64,000 nucleotides of DNA, taken from the NCBI GenBank assembly GCA_000467715.1, contig AJFK01000035.1:1-64000 (forward strand). Direction: 5' to 3'. Of this stretch, positions 25,554-38,481 are shown piece after piece. Made by a program: the position numbers and the translations under genes. How positions within the stretch are numbered: the first letter of the stretch is position 1; every line of letters begins with the position of its first letter. The notes below the pieces were generated by a model, which was not told the origin of the DNA, ran no database searches, and saw only the letters and a program-made list of their open reading frames with translations. This DNA is from Hysterium pulicare CBS 123377 (taxonomy: Eukaryota > Ascomycota > Dothideomycetes > Hysteriales > Hysteriaceae).

Positions 25554-26011
25554 ATAATCCTCAGGAAGAGATGGAGATTGAAGCTCCATAACGTTCTCTA
25601 GAGGCTGACCCTTCTAAACTGCGGCTTTACCTCAATCGAGCCGTCAAGATACACAGGTAGCGGCGCACCGGTGTAAAGAGAAAGGTGAATGGTTGCCTTC
25701 ACAGAAGACTAGATGCAAGAAGCGGTGTATCAGATAGGATGGCTCGTCTGGCCTTTTTGCGGGGACAAATGAATGTGCATGAATATTTGCTTAGCTCGCG
25801 TGCACGCAAAAAGGTTGGGGTGCAAGATTTCCCCGCTAGAAGCTTTGGCCATGCCGGTGCCGATTTTCGCACTCTGTCATCATAGCCGCAAGCCAATTTT
25901 CACCTGAACAACTTGACTCACGTAGTCCAATTCACCTCCCAGCCTGCATAAAATCCAACTTCACCCCCTCATCTCTCCTCCATTCTCATTCAGCATCTTT
26001 CAGCTGCAATA
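25554..26011. other. promoter region of homocitrate synthase
   Basis: These 458 bp upstream of the homocitrate synthase start contain a Gcn4/CPC1-type TGACTCA site (listed separately) and a C/T-rich leader from about 25920. No gene was seen. Confidence 0.6.
25914..25920. promoter_or_regulatory. Gcn4/CPC1-type site upstream of homocitrate synthase
   Basis: A perfect TGACTCA lies 92 bp upstream of the homocitrate synthase ATG. This palindrome is the site of the bZIP activator Gcn4/CPC1/CpcA, which induces amino-acid biosynthesis genes on starvation. Regulation is inferred from sequence and position. Confidence 0.6.
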
Positions 26012-28211
<2,200 letters not shown>

Positions 28212-28751
28212 GAAGCTAAACTAACAGTACATCTACAATTTCTTTTGGAGTTCGTGCCTTCAATTCTCATTCGGATTTAGGTTCAGGCATCTACATTGCA
28301 TATTCCGGCTACGGAAAAGTCTTTCTAACATCTGATATACCTCAAATTGGTGTTTGCGTTTGAGGATTGCGCTCAAGAAGCTTCAAGCACATAGAAACAA
28401 GGTCGCGTGTCTGATTGGTGCAGACGGCCCATGATGCAGTATTCGCGAACCAAATATCAATAAAAGACCAACTTGAAACCCATCGTTTTTGCTCCCTGCA
28501 TTCAAGTGAATGAAAAAAGCGTTTAAGAGACACTCCGAAGTCTCATTCCCGCGTGAAGTCCTAATTTCTCGGCCGGGACCAGCTGATTCCTCGGTGAAGA
28601 CATAAATGGAAGCGGCGGGGCTGATTTCGGTAAAGCGCCCAGATCCCGAATCTTTTGTCCAGACTCCAGAGGCGGGCAAATCTTCAAACTCCACAAACTC
28701 TGGAAAGCAATCTTTATTCTCTCAAAGGACATACCAGATCAACTTGCAATC
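28212..28751. other. intergenic region, homocitrate synthase to IDI1
   Basis: These 540 bp hold the homocitrate synthase 3' end and the isopentenyl-diphosphate isomerase promoter. Several overlapping small open frames occur on both strands, without family resemblance. No RNA gene or repeat was seen. Confidence 0.55.
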
Positions 28752-29781
<1,030 letters not shown>

Positions 29782-31664
29782 TCAGCACTTTCAACTGTTT
29801 CTCTGCATACTTGAGCGTATTATTTTAACATCTGGATGGAGTAACAAGGGCAAGATGGTGATGAGCTGATGTTTAAGTGGATCATGTTCTTCGTTGAGGA
29901 TTCGAGAGATCAGCCAGCAAGTTTCAACACAGTCAGGCTGATTGAACGAACCGACTACGAGGGGCAGACCAAAGCATGTATTACTTATCGATATATACCA
30001 ACAGGGCTAACCTACTCTTCCGGAACAATGGCCCGATCAAATGGCCAATTCGCATGCAAAGCTGCAGCTGCAAGGTGAATGAAGTTATCGATTCTATCAC
30101 ATGTATACTAGTCACGGAAAGCCTTGGCACTTATCAATCATGCATGCCCCGTTTTCCTATCGATATCTCTCGGTGACAAAACGGCGCGGGTAGAGATCTA
30201 CACTCCTGCAGCAAGTTGATTTTTTGATAGCAGTGCAGCCATTGTCGTTATATATTTTTCCATCACGATCAAGGAATCCAGTTTAACAGCGGAAGGATCC
30301 CGACTGATCTGATAATAGCTAACATACTCTTGTTGTTTTTCTTGTGTATCGGACTTCTGGATGTCGGAGAATAGCCAGTAATCTGCTGCTTAGTACCTCC
30401 CTGCTCACCTTATCCCGTTCCAGCAAGTCCTGCCGACAGTTTCTCGCCCTGATTCGCACCCCACACTTTGTTCACCAACGCTGTGGCCAGCCTCCAACAA
30501 ACCTGCGTCCAGCAATTGCCTGCAATTGGGAGAGCGGCGTCCTCCATTGCTGTCCAGCTCATCGGCTATGCAGGCGCCTCCTCAGCTATCGTGGAATCTG
30601 CATGGTCCGGGAATCCATTGACGCCCGGGTTACTTCCATTTACCAAGATGCGAGCGAGAATGCGTAACGAAAGATACGACGACTCGCCGCACCGCTAGAG
30701 AGAAATCCAAGCATGGCCATGGTTGATCCCGGCGAGACCTTAGCAAGTCCTCCACCTTTGGCGGGAGGGGTGGAGAGTGGTGGAAGGGAGCGGGCGGAAT
30801 TGTATATCAGGCTCACCCTCCCCCATCTTTGTGCTCCTGCAAAAGCGTACAGAGTATCACGCTGCGGACGGAACTCCAGATCATCACTCCTCGCTCTCAC
30901 CAACCATTTCTCTTCTCCACCCCCACGACGCACGCTATTGAGCTGCAGCCGGACCTCTTTATCGATCCTCTCCGCCCCTCTGCACCAAAGAGACTCTTTC
31001 GCCAAGTCATCGTACAGTCTGCTATCGGTCCAGGTCTTGTGACAAGCCGTGGCCCTACAAAAAAGCAAGCAAATCGTTCGTCCTCAGCCAAACAAAGTTC
31101 CCATCCGCCTCGTCTTACATCCGGACTTGCATCTTCGATATAGTCTCGTCCTCCTGCTCGTCCGCTCAGCACCCGAACGAGCCGCATTGACCCAACCATT
31201 TCGCGTTCCCACTTGCCATTGAAAGGCAGCCTACAAAGTCTTTGCCTATTGATGTCGGTTGATATACGTCAATCCCTCACTTCGTTGCGTTTTCCGTCTC
31301 GAGTCGAATCTGTCTCGAGATCTCAGCTCTCTAGAGTTCATACAGGTGATAGTACAAGACCAGCGGAACATTCAATACTGATCACTGTTCAAAAGGTATA
31401 CTATAGAAACCAAGTGACTGGCAGACCTCCCTGTTGGCTAGAATCACACCAATCATAATCAGACTAATGTCCATACAGCAGTGTAATTTGAACTGAAGGT
31501 CTCTTAAGTGAAAACACTTCGTTCAAGTGACAAACTTCATCGGCCCTTGTGCCATTCCCCACAAATCAAACGATCACCCTGGCTCGGTATACGACAGTCC
31601 CTATTCTCAAGAGAAGCGGCAGGTCACATCTCAATACTAGTAGTAACCGAGCGAAACCGCAATT
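29782..31664. other. intergenic region upstream of the GNAT gene
   Basis: In 1.9 kb no supported gene was found. The open frames at about 30640-31200 on both strands are mirror shadows over a GC-rich, C/T-biased stretch and show no family motif. Positions 31200-31664 may be the leader of the acetyltransferase gene. Confidence 0.5.
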
Positions 31665-32601
31665 ATGGATAAAACGATCGCATCAAGTGGAATCACTATT
31701 GTCGAGCCGAAAGCAGCCATGAACACTGCTCATCCTCAAGCCAATAATGTTCCCACTAGTTTCAAAATCATTGGGCAGAAGCCAAAGCCTGCTCCTGCTT
31801 CCGTTGACAACGATGTCCGCATCGTTACTCCCGAAGAGTACAAGGAGGCCGCACAATGTCTGGCTGAGGCTTTTGCCCAGGATGATGTAGCTCGCTACTT
31901 CATTGATGTGCCTGATCGTGAGCATTGGTCCGAGGAAGAGAAATATAGACTCCATGTTGAAATTCTCGAGTACGTGACTTATGCTCATTGCTTGAAAGGG
32001 CTCGTGACCACCGTAGGTCCAAATTACGGCGCTGTTGCGCTTTGGTAAGTGCTCACCCGTTCATGCTGTTCCTCGTCATCCTCTCTGTTATTAACAGGGC
32101 CGTGGAGCCCTGATATTTGAATCATCAAACTAATACCTCGAATCCAGGATGCCACCAGGCAAGAACATGGACGACTTCCTAACCATCCTTCGCAGCGGAA
32201 TGTGGCGTCTCAACTACAAGCTGTCTGCCGAGGGCAAGCGCCGTTTCTTCAACGAGTTCCTCCCTCTCCTCCATGATACCAAACATGCTATTCTTGGTGA
32301 CCGTGACGATGATTCCTGGTACCTTGTTTACATTGGCACTCGCCCGAGTGCTTGTGGCAAGGGCTATGCACGCAAGCTCATCGAACACGTGACTAAGCAA
32401 GCTGATCAAGAGGGCAGGCCTTGCTACTTGGAGAGCAGCAATGTTATCAATCCGGCCATTTATCGCAAGTTCGGGTTTGAGGAGGCCCGCAGGATCCACC
32501 TGCAGCGCGGACCCAAGAACGTGGAGTTGGATATCATGGTCAGGGAGCCTGTTGGGGGAGAGAAGCAACTCCAGAAGGGGAGGAAGGATAGCGCACAGTG
32601 A
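31665..32601 (+). CDS. GNAT-family N-acetyltransferase
   Basis: Two exons (31665-32044, 32148-32601) join through a split Trp codon to 277 residues. The C-terminal half carries the GNAT core: WYLVYIGTRPSACGKGYARK, where the acetyl-CoA-binding loop is PSACGKGYA, followed by a helix and the strand/helix block CYLESSNVINPAIYRKFGF. The N-terminal half is a predicted helix-rich domain opening at VRIVTPEEYKEAAQCLAEAF. Fungal proteins of this layout transfer acetyl groups to unknown small molecules or proteins; no substrate is suggested by the neighbours (IDI1 upstream, an F-box-like gene downstream). No signal peptide is visible. Confidence 0.85.
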
Positions 32602-33436
32602 GCAAGAGTTAGGCACCGTTTCAACGGGTGACAATTTACAGAGGATGCAACAAATTGAATTTGATGGCGGCTGGTAGAGGCTGCGAGTTCAACACTCAGA
32701 ACGATGGTTGGAAAGATTCTTCAACAGAAATCCGGATGTTTCGTCCATTATTCGATGACTGATTTGATCGCACTCACTACATTCACTCCTTAAACAAATA
32801 TGACTTATGTTGTTGACTTTGCTCCACCAAATTCCACCGTACTTGGCGAGAGTGACGATAAAGTCCCCTGCAAACAGGGGGTCAGTGAAGATCGACGAAA
32901 CACTGCATACCAAGTGGGGCGCAGAGGATAGGGGTCCTCGAAATGCGCGAATCGTGAGCAACGCGTGAAGAAACATGGGGTGTTTGGAGTAGTGATGCAA
33001 AGTATGTACAGCAGGACTTCTTATGAGCATCATGTCCTCGTCGAAGAGGTCGGCAGCTAGGACGCTATTTTCGATTCGGCTGAGCCACTCTTGCTGGCGA
33101 AGTCGAGGCTGAATATGCAGCTGGATCAATTTTGGGCACATGAAACGGTGCGCTCCCATGCAATCTTTCTTGTCCACCCCCTTCTCACGCCTTACTTCGC
33201 CAGAGATTTCTCTCGCCTTCCTCTTCATTCATTCTCATCAGTTGATATACAGCTCTCTGGGTAGCCTTCTAATCAAGGCTCCCGCCAGTCTCCGCCCCGC
33301 TATCCACACCGTACATCACCCCCGCCTGTGGCCTACGCGTTTGGGCTGCTGCTTCAGGCTGCCAACTCATCAACCCTCACATATTTTTTTGGACCCTGGC
33401 CTTATAATCGTCTCGGGCGTCTGTCATCCTTCCATC
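32602..33436. other. intergenic region between GNAT and F-box-like genes
   Basis: This 835-bp region holds the GNAT 3' end and the promoter and C/T-rich leader of the F-box-like gene (about 33180-33436). A 179-codon minus-strand open frame (32689-33228) has no recognisable motif and is probably chance. Confidence 0.5.
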
Positions 33437-34459
33437 ATGCCCGCAATGCCTCGTCAGAGAAGATACTCAGTGACAGGGCAAAATCCGCCCGATAATGTCG
33501 GCATGAAGTCACCCAAAATTCAGGCTCTGAACCCCACGGTGCAAACAAACTGCAATCTCTGCGAGAGTGCGGGATCTCAGGAAATAGGTACGTGTCGACT
33601 CCGAAACAGGGAGACGTTTATTTGCGAAGAGAACAATCCTGACGCATTCACAGTTCGGAGACCCTCCAAACGCGATGCAACTCAAATCCCTTCCCCAACG
33701 GCCAATGAGCAAGAGAACCTCCCAACCAAGATCGCCCGTCTCGCCCTGGAGCACGAAGACGTAGGGAACGTCCCCCAAGACGTATCCGACCCTTACTCAA
33801 ACCACCTCACCTTGCCCGTCATCACCCTCCCAACACCGCCAAAAACCCCTCTAACACCCGAACGAACAAAACCACTCACCCTCCTCTCCGTACCCCCAGA
33901 AATCCGCACCCAAATCTACCGCTACCTCCCCGACACCCTAGTTGAGTCCCGCCCCCTAATATACTGTCTCTCGACCTTCAAAGGCCGCAAGCAACACCCG
34001 CTCGCCGCCGTCTGCCGCCAGATCCGCTCCGAATCCCTCGCCATCTTCTACGGCTACAACACCTGGGTCATCAAGCTCGAGTTCAAAATCATGTACGATG
34101 CCTTCCGAGCCTGGATCCACAGTCTCGGCGACGAGAACGCAAATTCCCTCCGTCTGATCCAACTCTCTGTTCGTGGATGCGACTTCAGACCTGTGCCTAG
34201 TGTGCCGCCTGTCCCGGGGGAGTATGTTTGTGTGGATGGGGATGCGAGCTTTAAGATTGATTTGAGTGAGAGGTTTTTGGGGGGCAAGGTCGAGGTCATG
34301 CGGTGTGATGGGAGTAGAGAGGGTGGGGAGAAAGCAAGAGGGAGGTTGGAAGAGTTGGTTGCGGTAATATGGGAGAAGAGGTGTAGAGGGCAGGTGAAGG
34401 CGCAGGATTGGTTGATGCTTGTGGATCAGTTCCTGGGGTATACTGGGTGGTGGCTTTGA
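33437..34459 (+). CDS. F-box-like / 2EXR-type protein of unknown role
   Basis: A single open frame of 340 residues from the ATG at 33437. The frame stays open upstream to 33140, but that part lies in a C/T-rich leader, so the later ATG is preferred. The N-terminal 125 residues are polar and probably disordered. The middle has the short conserved block LTLLSVPPEIRTQIYRYL, then LAAVCRQIRSESLAIFYGYNTW, typical of the large ascomycete family annotated as 2EXR or F-box-like proteins. The C-terminal part continues as a mixed alpha/beta region to LGYTGWWL. These proteins are abundant in filamentous fungi and have no defined substrate. Partners such as Skp1 are possible but not shown. Confidence 0.7.
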   Translation: MPAMPRQRRYSVTGQNPPDNVGMKSPKIQALNPTVQTNCNLCESAGSQEIGTCRLRNRETFICEENNPDAFTVRRPSKRDATQIPSPTANEQENLPTKIARLALEHEDVGNVPQDVSDPYSNHLTLPVITLPTPPKTPLTPERTKPLTLLSVPPEIRTQIYRYLPDTLVESRPLIYCLSTFKGRKQHPLAAVCRQIRSESLAIFYGYNTWVIKLEFKIMYDAFRAWIHSLGDENANSLRLIQLSVRGCDFRPVPSVPPVPGEYVCVDGDASFKIDLSERFLGGKVEVMRCDGSREGGEKARGRLEELVAVIWEKRCRGQVKAQDWLMLVDQFLGYTGWWL

Positions 34460-34974
34460 AGAGATGGAGATTTAATTTAAGAAGAGCATTGAGGGATGAT
34501 ATTGTTTTTCACCTGCTGCATTTTTATGCGCGGAGTTTTGGTCGCATGCATACAAGAGACGGATGGAGTAATATCAGCGTGAAAACATTGCATCTTGGCA
34601 TCTGGAGGGGGTTAGTTGATACCCGGACAGTCTTCTCTTTTCTTTCAGAAAGTAATTGGCAGTCAAGTCCCACTTCACAGTTATTCTTCGTCTTGACTAT
34701 GATGCTGTACTGACTGATGTACTCTTTTCCTAGCCTTTTGAAGACAAGACTTGAAACTTCCCGTACTTTTCAGGTCGCTTTCAAGAAGTCAACTGGCTTT
34801 GATGCCTTCAGCAGAGCACAGAATGCCTCCGTAGAACACCATCACCGGAGTTGGTAGCGTAGGGCATAGACCGCTGTAGTCCAGTCCAGAGATAAGGATT
34901 CTCACTAGCTTATACTCAATCGATCACGTGGCTCACCGCCTCTATTTGCTAACTATTCTCTCTGCCCCTAAGGA

Positions 34975-34982
34975 TACATAAA
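34975..34982 (+). promoter_or_regulatory. TATA-like box, unit 1
   Basis: TACATAAA followed by CCCCTCTCATC. An ATG at 35055 opens a 50-codon frame. This is the promoter-like part of the first tandem unit. Confidence 0.4.
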
Positions 34983-35537
34983 CCCCTCTCATCCTCTTCC
35001 TGTCCCTCTTTTTTTTGGGTTGCTGTACCTCACTGCCCAGGTCTCTACGGCATCATGGCTTCCACAGTTGGAGCCATCATACATGATGTTTCTAAAACGA
35101 GGAACATCGATGGGATATGTGTGTGCTTGTGGAGTGTGGAGTTCAAAAATGAAGCCAAGGAAGTCGATGTCTGGCTTTTGGGATTCGGGGGGATGGTATC
35201 GAAATAATGTCAACCAGATCATACATGGGGTGGGGTTGGGCGGGGCTGCTTTTGTGATTGGAAGGGGGGAGTGTGGTGGTGGTGGTGAGTAGGTTTGGGA
35301 AGCGGTGATGAGGTGTGGTAGGATGGTGGTGAGGATCAGGGGCAATGAAGTAAGATGATCTTCCTCTGCAACCTTCTTCACATGGGATAAGAAAGTAAAT
35401 GTGCACATTCAAGATTGTTCCTCCTACTTCTACTCCCTAGCAATTCTCCACCACGTTTGCCTGGAAAGGAGTCCAGACTCACTTGACGGATCTTTTGGGA
35501 CTACCTTCTTAGTGATCCCCATCGCCCCTGAACGAGA

Positions 35538-35545
35538 TATATAAA
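35538..35545 (+). promoter_or_regulatory. TATA box, unit 2
   Basis: TATATAAA followed by CCACTTCTC and a pyrimidine-rich stretch. The first ATG, at 35625, opens only six codons. Confidence 0.45.
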
Positions 35546-36211
35546 CCACTTCTCTTCCTTCTTCTTCCATTTTGCTTTCCACGCCAAATCCCGTCCGCAT
35601 CTCCGCAGGTCAAAAGTAACCATTATGTCTTCAAAGTTCAAATGAGTCCATCGAATCATCGAATATCAGCATTACATGTCCGCCCGTGTCCAGACACGCA
35701 GTCAGGCACCGCATTTTAATGTGAACTGGCTCATTGTAACCTCCTCGGGTAATGGCACAAAATGTTCACTTCTGGCGCGAGCACTCGTAATGACTTGTCG
35801 CTCTTTGTGCCTCAAAACATGAGAAGATTCTGGGAAATGGTTGTGAGAGTGTCGGTGTGGGCTGTGATGGAGTTGGAAAACTCCTGAATTCTATAGCATG
35901 GGGACGGGGGAGTTTGAGAAGGTAGTTGAGTTTTCTTGGTGTGGATTGAGGTTTAACGGGAGTGGTGACGGTGTTCGATATTGAGCTTTGATGATGAAGA
36001 GTTGGTCGTTGTAGGTTGGTAAAGATGAGTTTCATCTCGAACTTCTTTGCGTGAAGTAGGCTACTTGAGTCTGCTACCAGAGCTTCACAACTCCATCTTC
36101 TAGCAGCCCTCGACTGAATCACGCACTGCCCCCCAAGTCCAAACACAATCACCGCATGTTTCTTTGATATACTCTTAGTCATCCCTGTCGCGCTCTCCCC
36201 GCTAAACTAGG

Positions 36212-36220
36212 TATACAAAA
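36212..36220 (+). promoter_or_regulatory. TATA-like box, unit 3
   Basis: TATACAAAA followed by CCCTCTCATCTTC. An ATG at 36275 opens a 38-codon frame. Confidence 0.4.
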
Positions 36221-36719
36221 CCCTCTCATCTTCTCGTTCCACACAACCCCCATCCGCAGCTCCGAGGTCCAAAAATGACCGAGATTTTGGGCGCATGTCC
36301 ACAATATGACAGGAGCACAATTCCATGGTGTCTTTTCCGCTGTTCACCAAACAACGTTCGACCACGCGACACATATTTGTCAGAACATTAAAAGTTCGCA
36401 GGCTGTGTACTTGTTGGGTTGGGATGGACTCGGTATAAGGAAATCAAGTCACAATCTCCCTGCCACGCATGGGATATAGTGCTTTGGGAAGACATTTGAG
36501 GGTAACCGGTTTGGGGGTCAAGGGATATGATGATGTTTAGTATTGGATTTTGATGTTTAAAGTCATCATAAAGGAAACACGTAAGACAATGGATGTTAGG
36601 GCTACCATAGTATTCTTAGATTAGAATAAGGAAATTCAGAGCCACCTACACAAGCTGCCCTTGTGATTTATTCCTTTGCCGCTTACTCATCTTGGCCTCT
36701 GTTTCTCCCAGGAAACGTC

Positions 36720-36728
36720 TATATAAAA
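36720..36728 (+). promoter_or_regulatory. TATA box, unit 4
   Basis: TATATAAAA followed by CCCTCCCTCTG. An ATG near 36814 opens a very short frame. Confidence 0.45.
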
Positions 36729-38481
36729 CCCTCCCTCTGCGTACTTCATCGTCTTTTCCTTCACACTTTTATTCGTCCTCGCTGGGGATTGAAAAAAGTT
36801 GCCGGTGACTTCGATGGCCGGATCACATCTAGCTATGCCGATGCCCCTATGGTGCTCAAAACCGGCTCAATGACGGGACCATGGACCTGCTGGCTTGGTG
36901 GACGTTGAAGCATTTCACATGATGACTTGCCTTGAGCCTTATGGTGTTCCGCGCCCAAAATCATCAGAAGACAAGGTGGATGGGTGGGGAGCTGGGCTTT
37001 TAGGTCAATCAACCAGAGACCTTACACCAGATCATGTTGTTGTTTCGCTGGGAGTTCATCGACTACACGTCATACTCTAAATGGGAGATGAGACCCTCAG
37101 TGATTTGAGGGAATTGACGGCGCTGATTTTGGCGAGGGGTGATGTTTGTTACTACTCTCCGATACTAATGATCATCAGTATCAATTTTCCTGGTAGTTTC
37201 TCCCTTCATCATTTTGATTGTCCTGAATGGATTGGTGGATGACTTCGTGTGAATCTTCCACACCACAAGATTGGCCATGCCAGTATGGTGATACATCCAG
37301 ATATGCCTTGATCCCTCTCGCAACAGCTAGGACATGAGTTTGTCGCAATTGCTGTATTTGGAGCTCCCTCTTTGAATTGTTAGAGTCAAGCAGGCATTGT
37401 GTGGAGTGTGAAGTCGAGCAAGGGGACTCGGGACTTTATAGCTAGATCGAGCTTACGGCCGAGTGTCAAAGAGGAAAAATGAATGGCGAACATACCCCTG
37501 GATCCATGAAACGATGGATAATGGATGGTTTGGGGGAAGTGTAGGCGAGGACTGACCGACGCAGTCAGCACAGCTACGCAGATGGCTTTGAGGATTTGTG
37601 TCTCTCCGAGTGTATACCAGAAGCTGATTATTCTCTTGTAGATAAGGTCCTAGATATCATATTTTGAGACCTCTGATAGCTTGCCTATACTCCGTTTGAC
37701 CTCATTTAGCAGAGTTGGTTTGGTCATTCGTAATACGCATTAGACTACTTTCTCGTCCGTGGACCTATCCGACGGAGATCATTATTCTCTATTTCTACTT
37801 TTGCTTGGCTAGCAAAAAGGTTCAGTGTTATAGATATGGATTCATCCACAAAGCCATGCAAGAACGGAAAAATTATGTTTAGTTCCCGGCCGTGAGGCCA
37901 TTCAACATCTTTTAATTGAATTCTCCGAGTAGAAGACTGGCTTCTATCTTTATTCCCATTCCAGCATCTAATTCTCTCCAGTAGACTACTACCAGTAGTT
38001 GGAGAGCGTTTTGAAGATCCCAGATCCCAAAAGTAGGAGATGAGCCTACTATCCTTCATCGAAGCCCTTCAGCCGAATTCCTGCCATTGCAGTATCAAAC
38101 AGCCATGGAAATGCTGAAGAGCTTCGAGAAAGAATGCCTGGCATTAAAGCTTCGCAGAAGATTTAATGCTGTATCCTTCGAGGATACTTTGGTCGCCGTG
38201 AGGCGACTAGCTTTCTAAAATATCGCATGAGCAGTCCGGCTGATCTTTTTTTGCAATTCCCCCAAATGTGCAAGTACTCGTACAATCATGGAAATGAGAT
38301 AGAAAATCAAATCAAATGCTCGCTCGCTAAAATCAAATGACCCACGCTGAAATGCAGAGAAAATGAATGAAAATGAAACAGTGATATGAAACATGAAATC
38401 ATCAAAAAGCATTAACATATGTGCTAGGTGAGAGACGAAATGTAGTTTGTTGCGGTGCTTAGGTTACGAATTCGCAACTCA

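Larger units (their letters stand above)
34930..37200 (+). repeat. four diverged tandem units, each with a TATA box
   Basis: TATA-like boxes at 34975, 35538, 36212 and 36720 are spaced 563, 674 and 508 bp apart. Each is followed within a few bases by a C/T-rich block, CCCTCTC-like in three units. In units 2 and 3 the similarity is extended: CTTAGT(G/C)ATCCC upstream of the TATA box, TCCGCA(T/G)CTCCG(C)AGGTC(C)AAAA about 50-60 bp downstream, and a TGTCCA block after that. Further similarity (ATATTGAGCTTTGATG against GTATTGGATTTTGATG) occurs near the ends of units 2 and 3. An ATG occurs 60-100 bp after each TATA box, but only short frames follow (50 codons in unit 1, 38 in unit 3). It could be a decayed family of small genes or an array of non-coding transcripts. 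Confidence 0.5.
34460..38481. other. 4-kb region without a convincing protein gene
   Basis: This region contains the four diverged promoter-like units at about 34930-37200 (listed separately). Outside them, 34460-34930 and 37200-38481 show no family resemblance; the second part includes the 3' end of the C2H2 zinc-finger gene. Open frames on either strand are short and lack motifs. Confidence 0.55.

Noticed and set aside
32689-33228. 179-codon minus-strand open frame between the GNAT and F-box-like genes
   Set aside because: No motif, and it overlaps the leader of the plus-strand gene; probably an open frame by chance.
35766-36182. 138-codon minus-strand open frame within the tandem units
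   Set aside because: Not preserved in the neighbouring unit and lacks motifs, so it does not explain the array.
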